A stretch of DNA of 64,000 nucleotides from Mycolicibacter hiberniae (GTDB lineage: Bacteria > Actinomycetota > Actinomycetes > Mycobacteriales > Mycobacteriaceae), in assembly GCF_010729485.1 (NCBI RefSeq), contig NZ_AP022609.1, forward strand, positions 2,418,001 through 2,482,000, read 5' to 3'. The position numbers and the translations under genes were made by a program. The notes beneath the pieces were generated by a model. It did no database searches, was not told the DNA's origin, and saw nothing but the letters and a program-made list of their open reading frames with translations. The first letter of the stretch is position 1. Each line of letters starts with the position of its first letter. Positions 27,230-35,414 of this stretch are shown here, one piece after another.

Positions 27230-30190
27230 CTACTTGGCGTTGTTGAACTTGGCCATGGCGTCGTCGAGGCGCTGCAGCGCCGCGCCGTAGCCCGCGAAGT
27301 CTCCGCGGCGCTGGGTGTCGCGCACCGCCGCGATGGCTGCGTCGATCTCACGCAGCGCAGCGGCTTTGGCCGGGGACAAGCCGGCCTCGGCGGACGACGG
27401 CGTCGGCACCGCCGCGGCAGGCGCCGGAGGTGCCGGTGCCGTGCCCTGCGCGGCACCGCCGCTTTCGGTCGGTGCGATGTCGGTGGCCGCCGCGCTGGCG
27501 CCGGGCCCGAACAGCCCGGTGAGCGCGTCGGAGACCGTTGGCCCGTAACCGATCTTGTCGTTGTACATCATCGCCACCCGGATCAGGCGTGGGTACGACG
27601 ACGCGGCGTCGCTGGTGCCCGGCGAGGCATAGACCGGTTCGACATAGAGCAGGCCACCCTGCGCGACCGGCAGGGTCAGCAGATTGCCCCATCGGATGCG
27701 GTTCTGGTTGTCACGCCCGATCACACCCAGGTCCTGGCTGACCGTGGTGTCGGTGGTGATCGCGTTGTTGGCCAGCTTGGGACCGTTGACCTGCCCGGGA
27801 ATGGTGAGAACGGTGATCTTGCCGTAGGTGTCGGGATCCGAGCTGGCGCTGATGTAGGCGGCCAAGTAGTCGCGCTTGAACCGGTTCATCGCGCTGGTCA
27901 ACTGGTAGGAAGCCGAACCGTCTTCCTTCACAAGGTTTTTCGCGACGATGTAGTACGGGGGCTGGAAACTGCTGGCCGTCGGGTTGGGGTCCAGCGGAAC
28001 ATCCCAGAAGTCCGACGTGGAGAAGAAGGTCACCGGATCGTTGACGTGGTATTTCGCCAGCAGCATGCGCTGCACCTTGAACAGGTCCTCGGGGTAGCGC
28101 AGATGCTCGGCGAGCTCAGGCGAGATGTCCGCCTTGGGCTTGACCGTTCCCGGGAAGACCTTCATCCAGGCCTGCAGCACCGGATCCTTCTCGTCCTGGG
28201 CGTACAGGCTGACGGTTCCGTCGTAGGCATCGACGGTGGCCTTCACCGAGTTTCGGATGTAGGACACCCGCCGGTCGGGCAACAGACGATTGAACTCGAC
28301 GTCTTTGGAGTCCATGGTCGCCGAGGACAACGACGTGAGCTCGGAGTAGGGGTAGTTGTCCAGCGTGGTGTAGCCATCGATGATCCACACCATCCGCTTG
28401 TTGACGATCGCGGGATACACCGTGGAGTCCGTGGTCAGCCACGGCGCCACCGCCTGCACCCGTTCCGCCGGGTCACGGTTGAACAAGATCTTGCTGTCGG
28501 CGCCGATCACCGAGGAGAACAGGAAGTTGCGTTCGGCGAACTTTGCGGCGAACACGCTGCGGCCCAGCCAGTTTCCGATCGGTACCCCGCCGGTGCCGGT
28601 GTAGGTGTAGTTCTTCGTCTCGGTGTTGGTTTCGTAGTCGTACTCGCGGTCGGGACCGTTGCGCCCCACGATCGCATAGTCGGAGACGGCGTCGGCGATC
28701 ACCGGGCCGTAGTAGATGCGCGGCTGCTCGAGCCGGGCCGGACCGTTGGAGACCACCCCGCCGTTCGCGCCGACAACGTTGACCAGGAACTCCGGGTATC
28801 CACCGTTTTGGTTGGGGTCGTTGGCGATCCCGCGCACGGTGTTGGCCGGCGAGGCGATGAAGCCGTTGCCGTGGGTGTACACGGTGTGCCGGTTGATCCA
28901 GTCGCGCTGGTTGTCGATCAGCCGGCCCGGGTTGAGCTCGCGGGCGGCCACCACGTAGTCGCGCAGCTGGCCGTCACCGTCGCGATACCGGTCGATGGTC
29001 AGCTGGTCGGGGAAGAAGTAGAAGTTCTTGCCCTGCTGAAACTGGGTGAATGCGGGGCTGACGATGGTCGGGTCCAGCAGCCGAATGTTGGACGTGGTGG
29101 CCGCGTCGGCGCCCACCTGCGCCGCCGTCGCTCGCGCGTCGCCGCGGTAGTCCCGGTAGGTCACCACATCCTCGGTCAGCCCGTAGGCCTGCCGGGTCGC
29201 GGCGATGGAGCGGGAGATGTATTCGCTTTCCTTCTGCGCCGCGTTGGGCTTGACGCTGAACTGTTCGACGATCAGCGGCCAGCCCGCGCCGACCACGACC
29301 GACGACAGCAGCAGCAGCACCAGACCGATCGCCGGGATCTGCAGGTCGCGCAGCACGATCGCGGAGAACACCGCGACCGCGCAGATCAGCGCGATCGCCA
29401 GCAGGATCATCTTGGCGGGCAGCACCGCGTTGATGTCGGTGTAGCCGGCCCCGGTGAAAGGCTTGCCCGTGCGGGTGTGGCTGAGCAGCTCGTAGCGATC
29501 CAGCCAATAGGCGGCGGCCTTGAGCAGCACCAGGGTGCCGATCAGGCTGACCACCTGGATGCGCGCCGGACGGCTCAGAGCACCGGCGCGCTCGGACAGC
29601 CGGATGCCGCCGAAGATGTAGTGCGTCGCCAGATTCGCGATGGTGGCCAGGCACAGCGTCGCCAGCGCCAGCCCCACCACCAGCCGGTAGAACGGTAGGT
29701 CGAAGGCGTAGAAGCCCATGTCCTTGCCGAACTGCGGATCGGTGATCCCGAAGTCACCGCCCCGCAGGAACAGCTGGATGCGCACCCAGTAGCTCTGCGC
29801 CACGATCCCGGCCAGCACACCGATCGCGGCCGGAATCCCGAACCCGAACAGCCGCAGCCGCGAGAGCACCGTGGTCCGGTAGCGGGCCACCGGGTCGTTG
29901 ACACCGTTGCTGGGAACAAAGACCGGCCGGGCCCGGAAGGCCGTGGCCATCGCGGCGAAGACGATCCCGCCGACCAGCAACGTCACCACGACGAACGTGA
30001 TCAGCCGGGTCAGCAGGGTCGTGACGAACACCGAGCGGTAGCCCAACTCGCCGAACCACAGCCAGTCGACATAGCCGTCGATCAGCCGCGGCCCCACCAA
30101 CAGCAGCGCGATCACGACGAACGCGCTGCCGACCATGATCCGGCTGCGCGCGGTCAATTTCGGCATCCTTGCGGTGGGCCGCATTGCCAC
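27230..30190 (-). CDS. UPF0182 family large membrane protein (Rv3193c-like)
   Basis: A 986-residue protein. The N-terminal third has about seven membrane helices (residues 15-350), with [34 protein letters not shown] in parts near the start. A large extracytoplasmic domain and an alanine/proline-rich C-terminal tail follow. It matches the UPF0182 family conserved throughout mycobacteria; function is unknown. The GTG at 30190 has GGGAG eight bases upstream; an ATG at 30184 is an alternative. It lies downstream of, and on the same strand as, the PDZ protease gene, as in M. tuberculosis. Confidence 0.93.
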   Translation of the reverse strand: MAMRPTARMPKLTARSRIMVGSAFVVIALLLVGPRLIDGYVDWLWFGELGYRSVFVTTLLTRLITFVVVTLLVGGIVFAAMATAFRARPVFVPSNGVNDPVARYRTTVLSRLRLFGFGIPAAIGVLAGIVAQSYWVRIQLFLRGGDFGITDPQFGKDMGFYAFDLPFYRLVVGLALATLCLATIANLATHYIFGGIRLSERAGALSRPARIQVVSLIGTLVLLKAAAYWLDRYELLSHTRTGKPFTGAGYTDINAVLPAKMILLAIALICAVAVFSAIVLRDLQIPAIGLVLLLLSSVVVGAGWPLIVEQFSVKPNAAQKESEYISRSIAATRQAYGLTEDVVTYRDYRGDARATAAQVGADAATTSNIRLLDPTIVSPAFTQFQQGKNFYFFPDQLTIDRYRDGDGQLRDYVVAARELNPGRLIDNQRDWINRHTVYTHGNGFIASPANTVRGIANDPNQNGGYPEFLVNVVGANGGVVSNGPARLEQPRIYYGPVIADAVSDYAIVGRNGPDREYDYETNTETKNYTYTGTGGVPIGNWLGRSVFAAKFAERNFLFSSVIGADSKILFNRDPAERVQAVAPWLTTDSTVYPAIVNKRMVWIIDGYTTLDNYPYSELTSLSSATMDSKDVEFNRLLPDRRVSYIRNSVKATVDAYDGTVSLYAQDEKDPVLQAWMKVFPGTVKPKADISPELAEHLRYPEDLFKVQRMLLAKYHVNDPVTFFSTSDFWDVPLDPNPTASSFQPPYYIVAKNLVKEDGSASYQLTSAMNRFKRDYLAAYISASSDPDTYGKITVLTIPGQVNGPKLANNAITTDTTVSQDLGVIGRDNQNRIRWGNLLTLPVAQGGLLYVEPVYASPGTSDAASSYPRLIRVAMMYNDKIGYGPTVSDALTGLFGPGASAAATDIAPTESGGAAQGTAPAPPAPAAAVPTPSSAEAGLSPAKAAALREIDAAIAAVRDTQRRGDFAGYGAALQRLDDAMAKFNNAK

Positions 30191-30247
30191 GTGCCACGCT
30201 CCCTAGCTCAGTTGTCCCTGACGGCCCCACTGTAGCCAACTCCGGGA

Positions 30248-31267
30248 TCAGCAAGAGGGCGGCTGACCTCCCTCGGTGACGGTGCGCAGTGCACCCACCG
30301 CCTGGGCGAGGCTGTCGACCTTGATCAGCTGCAGGCCCTTGTTGTCGGCCCGCGCCTCGTAGCAGTTGTCGGCCGGGACCAAAAACATCGTCGCGCCGGC
30401 CTCGCGGGCGGCCGTCATCTTGTGGGCGATCCCGCCGATCGACTCCACCTGACCGTTGGATTTGATGACCCCGGTGCCGGCGACGAAGTTCGATCCGGCC
30501 AGGGTGCCGGTGGTCAGCTTGTCCACCACGGCCAGCGAGAACATCAGCCCCGCCGAGGGCCCGCCGATGTTGGCGAGGTTGAAGTCGATGCTGAACGGCG
30601 CCCAAGGCGCGTCGAGGACCGAGACACCCAAAAAGCCGTTGGGCCGGTCCTTGTTCTCTCCGAGCGTAATCCGCGCGGTGCCGGGTGCGGCGTTCTTGCG
30701 CCGGTAGTCGATGGCCACCGTCTCGCCCGGTTTGGTGTCGGCCAGCCGCGCGGTGAACTGCTCCACGGTGTAGACCGGTTTGCCGTTGACCGCGTCCACG
30801 GCGTCGCCGCGCTGCAGGGCCCCCGCGGACGGTCCCGGATCGTGGACGTCGGCGAGGGTGACCGCCGACGGATACCGGAGGTAGCCCAGGGCGGCGTATT
30901 CGGCGCTCTGCTCGGAGGCCCGGAAGTCGGCGGTGTTGCTTTCGTCGACTTCCTCGCGGGACTTGCCGGGCGGATAGACCAGGTCACGAGGCATGAGTTG
31001 CTCCCGCCCGGATAGCCACAGGGCCAGCGCCTCCCCCAGGGTCAGCCCGTCGCGCTGCGAGACCGTGGTCATGTTCAGGTGACCGGTCGTCGGGTGGGTG
31101 GTGGTCCCCTCGATGGCCACCACCTGCTTGCCGTCGATGGCGCCGAGCGTGTCGAAGGTGGGCCCCGGCCCCAGCGACACGAACGGCACGGTCACCGCCG
31201 TCAGCAGTACGCCGAACATGACTACCGGCAGCACAGCCGCCAACAGCGTCAGAATCCGCCTGTTCAC
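30248..31267 (-). CDS. membrane-anchored PDZ/Lon-like (S16) protease (Rv3194c-like)
   Basis: A 339-residue protein with an N-terminal signal-anchor (RILTLLAAVLPVVMFGVLLTAV). A PDZ domain lies around residues 125-210 (DPGPSAGALQRGDAVDAVNGKPV), and a C-terminal Lon-type proteolytic domain carries the catalytic Ser in GGPSAGLMFSLAVVD and the Lys in GGIAHKMTAAREAGA. It probably degrades or processes envelope proteins. The GTG start gives the known mycobacterial N-terminus MNRRILTL; the open frame continues upstream without support. It is divergent from the zinc protease gene (100-base gap). Confidence 0.93.
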   Translation of the reverse strand: MNRRILTLLAAVLPVVMFGVLLTAVTVPFVSLGPGPTFDTLGAIDGKQVVAIEGTTTHPTTGHLNMTTVSQRDGLTLGEALALWLSGREQLMPRDLVYPPGKSREEVDESNTADFRASEQSAEYAALGYLRYPSAVTLADVHDPGPSAGALQRGDAVDAVNGKPVYTVEQFTARLADTKPGETVAIDYRRKNAAPGTARITLGENKDRPNGFLGVSVLDAPWAPFSIDFNLANIGGPSAGLMFSLAVVDKLTTGTLAGSNFVAGTGVIKSNGQVESIGGIAHKMTAAREAGATMFLVPADNCYEARADNKGLQLIKVDSLAQAVGALRTVTEGGQPPSC

Positions 31268-31367
31268 CCCGGGTATGGTAAACGGCCCCGGCGCCGGCGC
31301 GGACGGCCCGATCGCTGCGGGCGGCGTGTCGTACCGCCGGACGGTGCCGGTGGGTACGGTTGTGTCT

Positions 31368-32702
31368 ATGGCTGATCTGCCCTTCGGTTTCTCATCCGGG
31401 GACGACCCCGACCGCGAGCGAGGCTCTGGGCCCACCGACCCGTTCGGCATGGGCGCCGGCTTCAATATGGCCGATCTGGGCCAGGTTTTCACCCAGCTCG
31501 GACAGATGTTCAGCGGCGCCGGCCGGGTGAGCGCCGACGGCCGCCCGGCGGGACCGGTGAACTACGACCTGGCGCGTCAGGTCGCGATCAAATCGATCGG
31601 CGCGGTGTCCCCGGTCAGCGCATCCACCGCGACGGCCATCGGCGATGCGGTGCGCCTGGCCGAAACATGGCTCGACGGTGCCACCCCGTTACCGGCCGGC
31701 ACCACCCGCGGGGCCGCCTGGACGCCGGTGGACTGGGTCGAGAACACCATCGCCACCTGGCAGCGGCTGTGCGACCCGATGGCCGAACAGGTTTCGTCGG
31801 TGTGGGCTTCGGCGCTGCCGGAGGAGGCCAAGAGCATGGCCGGCCCGCTGCTGTCGGTGATGTCGCAGATGGGCGGGTTGGCGTTCGGCTCCCAGTTGGG
31901 TCAGGCGCTGGGACGGTTGTCCGGGGAGGTGCTGACCTCCACCGACATCGGACTGCCGCTGGGGCCGAGCGGCGTGGCCGCCCTGCTTCCCGGGGCGATC
32001 GAGGAACTGGCCGGCGGCCTGGAACAGCCGCGCAGTGAGGTCGTCACCTTCCTGGCCGCCCGCGAGGCCGCCCACCATCGGCTGTTTTCCCACGTGCCGT
32101 GGCTGTCGCACCAATTGCTCAGCGCCGTCGAGGCCTACGCCCGCGGAATGAAGATCGATATCCGGGGTATCGAGGAACTGGCCCAGGGCTTCGATCCGTC
32201 GGCGATGACCGATCCGGCCGCGATGAACGAACTGCTCAACCAGGGCGTGTTCGAGCCCCAGTCGACCCCCGAGCAGCTGGCCGCGCTGGAGCGCCTGGAG
32301 ACCCTGCTGGCGCTCATCGAGGGTTGGGTGCAGACGGTGGTCGATGCGGCACTCGGCGACCGGATTCCGGGCACCGCGGCGCTCTCGGAGATGCTTCGCC
32401 GGCGTCGGGCCACCGGTGGACCCGCCGAGCAGACCTTCGCCACCCTGGTCGGTCTGGAACTACGGCCACGCAAGCTGCGCGAGGCCGCCGCGCTGTGGGA
32501 GCGGCTGACGGCCGCGGTCGGGCCGGACGCCCGCGACAAGGTCTGGCAGCATCCCGATCTGCTGCCCGAGGCCGCCGATCTGGACAATCCGGCGGCGTTC
32601 ATCGACCGGATCATCGGCGGTTCCAGCGACATCGATTCGGCCATCGACCAGGCGATCGCCGAATTCCAGCGCGAGGCCAACAAGCCCGACGACGACAGCT
32701 GA
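31368..32702 (+). CDS. zinc-dependent metalloprotease family protein (Rv3195-like)
   Basis: A 444-residue actinobacterial protein of the F420-biosynthesis-associated/zinc-dependent metalloprotease family. The metal motif is seen as AAREAAHHRLFSHVPWL at about residue 225, an E..HH version of the canonical signature. The N-terminus MADLPFGFSSGDDPD is highly typical. It is divergent from the PDZ protease and followed 77 bases later by the cyclodehydratase-like gene. The physiological substrate is unknown. Confidence 0.9.
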   Translation: MADLPFGFSSGDDPDRERGSGPTDPFGMGAGFNMADLGQVFTQLGQMFSGAGRVSADGRPAGPVNYDLARQVAIKSIGAVSPVSASTATAIGDAVRLAETWLDGATPLPAGTTRGAAWTPVDWVENTIATWQRLCDPMAEQVSSVWASALPEEAKSMAGPLLSVMSQMGGLAFGSQLGQALGRLSGEVLTSTDIGLPLGPSGVAALLPGAIEELAGGLEQPRSEVVTFLAAREAAHHRLFSHVPWLSHQLLSAVEAYARGMKIDIRGIEELAQGFDPSAMTDPAAMNELLNQGVFEPQSTPEQLAALERLETLLALIEGWVQTVVDAALGDRIPGTAALSEMLRRRRATGGPAEQTFATLVGLELRPRKLREAAALWERLTAAVGPDARDKVWQHPDLLPEAADLDNPAAFIDRIIGGSSDIDSAIDQAIAEFQREANKPDDDS

Positions 32703-32779
32703 CCGCACGACGCCGAGCGCCCCGGTCGCACTGTGGATAACCGGCGGGGCGTCGGCGGCGGCCATGCCAGGGTCAGACC

Positions 32780-33625
32780 GTGTCCACCGATACCTACACC
32801 CTGGACCCGGCGCTGCCGGTGCTGCTGCGTCCCGACGGGACGGTGCAAGTCGGGTGGGATCCGCGCCGGGGTGTGCTGGTGCGCCCACCTCGCGGGCTGA
32901 CCGCGTCCGCGCTGGCCGCCCTGTTGCGCGCGATGCAGCTCCCGGTCACCGCTGCCGCGCTGCGTCACCAGGCCGCGGCGTACGGCACCGTGGACGCCGA
33001 GGAGCTGGACGGCCTACTGACCGCGCTGGTCACCGCGCGGGTGGCGGTCCGCGGCGGTGGGGCGCGCCGCCGGTGCCGCACCGTGTCGCTGCGGGTGCAC
33101 GGCCGGGGTCCCCTGTCAGATCTGCTGGTCGAATCGCTGCGGTGCACGAGCGCGGTCGTCCGGCGCAGCAGTCAGTCGCACGCCGCGGTCAGCACGGCGG
33201 GGACCGATCTGGTGGTGCTGGCCGACTATCTGGTCCCCGACCCACGGCTGGTGCGCGAATTGCACGCCGAGCGGGTGGCCCACCTGCCGGTACGGGTGCG
33301 CGACGGAACCGGAGTGGTCGGCCCGCTGGTGCTGCCGGGTGTCACCAGCTGCTTGGGCTGCGCAGACCTGCACCGGCGGGACCGGGACGGCGCGTGGCCC
33401 GCGGTAGCCGCCCAGCTGCGCCACACCGTGACGCCCGCCGACCGGGCGACGGTGCTGGCCACAGCGGCGCTGGCGCTGAGCCAGGTCGACCAGGTGGTGG
33501 CGGCGGTGCGCGGCAATCCGGCCGGCCCGGCCCCACCGACGCTGGACGCCACCCTGGAAGTGGATCTGGCGAGCGGATCTATCCTGACCCGCCACTGGAT
33601 TCGTCATCCGCTGTGCGACTGCTGA
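32780..33625 (+). CDS. ThiF-like/bacteriocin-cyclodehydratase-domain protein (Rv3196-like)
   Basis: A 281-residue protein resembling the ocin-ThiF-like, TIGR03882 cyclodehydratase scaffold domain. Cysteine pairs CLGCADLH and HPLCDC could bind zinc as in E1-like cyclodehydratases. No precursor peptide, YcaO or other maturation enzyme is nearby, so it is probably not part of a peptide-modification cluster. The GTG start gives MSTDTYTLDPALPVLLRPDG. It is the last host gene before the integrated element; in M. tuberculosis its homologue is followed shortly by the aarF-like gene. Confidence 0.8.
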   Translation: MSTDTYTLDPALPVLLRPDGTVQVGWDPRRGVLVRPPRGLTASALAALLRAMQLPVTAAALRHQAAAYGTVDAEELDGLLTALVTARVAVRGGGARRRCRTVSLRVHGRGPLSDLLVESLRCTSAVVRRSSQSHAAVSTAGTDLVVLADYLVPDPRLVRELHAERVAHLPVRVRDGTGVVGPLVLPGVTSCLGCADLHRRDRDGAWPAVAAQLRHTVTPADRATVLATAALALSQVDQVVAAVRGNPAGPAPPTLDATLEVDLASGSILTRHWIRHPLCDC

Positions 33626-33695
33626 GCTGGCATGCGCCACCAGGAATTATCAACGCGGTGACCGGCGCCACAACAACGTCGTGGATGATAGAGAC

Positions 33696-33700
33696 GTATC
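33696..33700. other. candidate attL core (GTATC)
   Basis: GTATC here and at 44326-44330 is the longest shared word I find at the two edges where base composition changes. Joining the outer flanks would give ATAGAGACGTATCGTGAGG, restoring a continuous leader for the aarF-like gene. Five bases is a weak match; serine integrases do use very short cores. Confidence 0.35.
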
Positions 33701-33743
33701 AGGGATCATGTTATACGTGACACAATCGAGGGAGGTCCGCTAC

Positions 33744-34235
33744 GTGAGCAACGAGGTATCCATCGAGGTAGCAGCGCTGATGGCTGGCGTGAGTTACGAG
33801 ACTTTTCTAAGCTGGATGCACCATGCCGGTGGCATTTTGGTTATGCCGGATACAGCAGACCCGCGCTGTGGTCGCCGGGTGTCGGGTGGGGTTCCGATGC
33901 ATGTGCGCTCGTGCGGGTGCCAGTTCGTCGCTAGCCCTCACCCCGACGTGGTTGGGCGCGATCCACTGGCGGTTGCCTTTGGGGCCGGGACGGTTGTTGT
34001 TGACGCCCCTGGTCGATTCACCGCCACCGAGTTCACCGCCGACGATGGCACCGCGTTCGGCAGCCTCTACCGGACGGCTGACAGCTGCGACGGTGATCCC
34101 GAGTTTCGGCTAATAACTGATTGGCTAGGCAGCCGCCCGTGGATCGAGACCGGTTACGACGAGGTTGACGACCCGACGATGGTTGACGGGTATTCCGAGC
34201 ACTACGTCTTCCAGCTCGCCGGGGATCGCGCGTGA
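33744..34235 (+). CDS. element protein with possible N-terminal helix-turn-helix
   Basis: A 163-residue protein I do not recognise. Residues 1-30 (SIEVAALMAGVSYETFLSWMHHAGG) read like an excisionase/MerR-type helix-turn-helix. A cysteine-containing segment follows (DPRCGRRVSGG, HVRSCGCQF), then an acidic C-terminal half. The GTG at 33744 has GGGAGG nine bases upstream; an in-frame ATG at 33708 lacks one. It is the first gene inside the left end, so a recombination directionality factor or regulator is possible, though it is longer than known excisionases. The GTG of a second frame overlaps its stop. Confidence 0.7.
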   Translation: MSNEVSIEVAALMAGVSYETFLSWMHHAGGILVMPDTADPRCGRRVSGGVPMHVRSCGCQFVASPHPDVVGRDPLAVAFGAGTVVVDAPGRFTATEFTADDGTAFGSLYRTADSCDGDPEFRLITDWLGSRPWIETGYDEVDDPTMVDGYSEHYVFQLAGDRA

Positions 34236-34264
34236 GTGTCGGTGGCCGGTGCGACGCTGGTGTG

Positions 34265-34519
34265 ATGATGCGAGTGCTACTTGTTGCGGCGGTATTGGCC
34301 GGTGGTGCGCTGGCGCCTCCCGCTGCCGCCGATCCAATTCCGGCGTATTGCTATGACCAACGGTTGTGTGACGGGGATTTCGGTAGCACCTACTACTGCC
34401 CGGACACCGGCAGGTGGGTTGGGCCGTTCGGCGCGTGTGATGCGTTGGTAACTGGTGGGTATAGGCCCGGTGGTCAACGCCCTAACGAGGGTAACTGGGA
34501 CGCCGAGGACGATTGGTGA
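34265..34519 (+). CDS. small secreted cysteine-containing protein
   Basis: An 84-residue protein with a clear signal peptide (MMRVLLVAAVLAGGALAPPA, cleavage probably after AAA). The mature part has four cysteines (AYCYDQRLCDG, YYCPD, GACDA), enough for two disulfides, and an acidic tail ending AEDDW. The pattern recalls short secreted proteins common in mycobacteria and their phages; function is unknown. An ATG at 34265 or 34268 gives a proper signal peptide; a GTG at 34232 overlapping the previous stop is the alternative. On a satellite-like element it looks like cargo expressed in the lysogen. Confidence 0.7.
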   Translation: MMRVLLVAAVLAGGALAPPAAADPIPAYCYDQRLCDGDFGSTYYCPDTGRWVGPFGACDALVTGGYRPGGQRPNEGNWDAEDDW

Positions 34520-34534
34520 CCGTCGTGTGAAGCT

Positions 34535-34700
34535 GGTCACAATAGAGGGTGGTTTTGGGGGTAAATGTAAAAATACTCACGTATATACCATGGGAGGGGT
34601 AAGCCTATAGGGTTATCCCCGACTGGTGACTTCGGTCACAGTAGAGGGTGTTTTTCAACTTTTTGTGAAAAGTCGAACCCATATACCATGGGAGGGGTAA
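34535..34700. repeat. tandem two-part repeat, spacing 98-99 bases
   Basis: Part A is GGTCACAATAGAGGGTG (34535-34551) and GGTCACAGTAGAGGGTG (34634-34650), 16 of 17 identical. Part B is ATATACCATGGGAGGGGTAA, perfectly repeated at 34583-34602 and 34681-34700. Each A copy is preceded by an inverted GTGAC; in the second unit GTGAC-TTCG-GTCAC forms a tight hairpin (34626-34639). Part B contains a ribosome-site-like GGGAGGGG and an ATG opening very short frames. CCATGGGAGG recurs at 35205-35214 as the real ribosome site of the next operon, so these may be duplicated expression signals or protein-binding sites. Confidence 0.75.
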
Positions 34701-34875
34701 AGGGCTACGCGCTCATACCCTCATAGATTTCAGCACCGCAGTTTTGGCGAACTCCGGCGGTGTCGAGAGTGGCAGAGGTTCTATCGACTTGACTCTGCCG
34801 TGTTGGCCTGTGGCGGTCCTAGACTCCCGCCGCAGGTCAACTTTTTTTAACCCACCATGTCGTTAGTAACGCGGG

Positions 34876-34920
34876 CGTCAGCGGCGTCCACAGTTCAATC
34901 CGATGCGTCAGCGGCGCATC
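34876..34920. repeat. CGTCAGCGGCG direct repeats with hairpin
   Basis: CGTCAGCGGCG occurs at 34876-34886 and 34906-34916 and again inside the next small gene (35026-35036). A one-mismatch copy is at 37926-37936. The second copy forms the loop of GATGCG...CGCATC (34902-34907 with 34915-34920). The copy at 37926 is likewise within a perfect hairpin, which suggests a structured or bound motif. Confidence 0.6.
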
Positions 34921-34935
34921 ACATAAAGGAAAATC

Positions 34936-35091
34936 ATGGCTAATCCACGATGCACACGGCACGACGCGATCGCCCGTCGCAATGGAGCGTGTCTGGCCTG
35001 TGCCCGCGAGCGTCAGCGTCGGTTTCGTCAGCGGCGGAATGAGGCTTACGCGTTGGTTCAGGTAATGCAGAAAACTCTTAGCGCGGCTTAG
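34936..35091 (+). CDS. very small putative zinc-binding protein of the element
   Basis: A 51-residue frame beginning MANPRCTRHDAIARRNGACL and continuing with a second cysteine pair half (ACLACARERQRR), very rich in arginine. Cys6/His9 plus Cys19/Cys22 could form a small zinc knuckle. AAAGGA lies five bases before the ATG. It is shorter than usual gene-finding limits but stands alone between the repeat region and the replication operon. Possibly a nucleic-acid-binding regulator; the family is unknown. Confidence 0.55.
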   Translation: MANPRCTRHDAIARRNGACLACARERQRRFRQRRNEAYALVQVMQKTLSAA

Positions 35092-35219
35092 CCCGCTAAT
35101 TCAAGCGTAGAGCGACTTTATCCGCTCTGCGGTATGCCCTATCCAAAAGGTTGGGAAAATCCCCCTGGATTGATTCTAGGGCTATTTATGGTGCCGTGAT
35201 GGTGCCATGGGAGGTAAAA

Positions 35220-35414
35220 ATGGCAGTTGATCTAAATGAGCTAGACCCCGAGACGATTATCTATATCGCTCAGTTGCGTAGAGAATGCGCAGCTCATCGG
35301 GTGGAACGGAACGCGGCCCGCGATGAACTCGCGGCGGTTACCGCCGAACGCGATGAGGCCAGGGCTATCGGGCTTGGGCTGGTGGAACAGATCGAAGCAT
35401 TGCAGGCAAAATGA
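35220..35414 (+). CDS. small coiled-coil protein upstream of helicase
   Basis: A 64-residue protein (MAVDLNELDPETIIYIAQLR at the start) whose remainder is a charged heptad-like helix (RVERNAARDELAAVTAERDEA), probably a coiled coil. CCATGGGAGG gives a strong ribosome site five bases before the ATG. Its stop overlaps the helicase start (ATGA), so it is coupled to replication. A loader or oligomerisation partner is possible; no family is recognised. Confidence 0.72.
   Translation: MAVDLNELDPETIIYIAQLRRECAAHRVERNAARDELAAVTAERDEARAIGLGLVEQIEALQAK

Larger units (their letters stand above)
34520..34935. other. 416-base non-coding region of the element
   Basis: No credible gene of normal length fits here. 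The region holds two tandem repeat units (34535-34700), CGTCAGCGGCG motifs with a hairpin (34876-34920), and presumably the promoter of the rightward replication genes. A TTGACT at 34789-34794 and TAGACT at 34820-34825 are 25 bases apart, too far for a standard promoter. Confidence 0.55.

Noticed and set aside
27218..29698. 826-codon open frame antisense to the UPF0182 gene
   Set aside because: It mirrors the codon pattern of the real gene in a GC-rich genome and has biased arginine/glycine/valine composition without domain signatures.
32780..33625. Bacteriocin/TOMM biosynthetic cluster
   Set aside because: Only one cyclodehydratase-like gene is present, with no precursor, YcaO, dehydrogenase or transporter in the vicinity.
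34789..34825. Promoter TTGACT...TAGACT in the element
   Set aside because: The hexamers are separated by 25 bases, outside the workable range for a sigma-70-type promoter.
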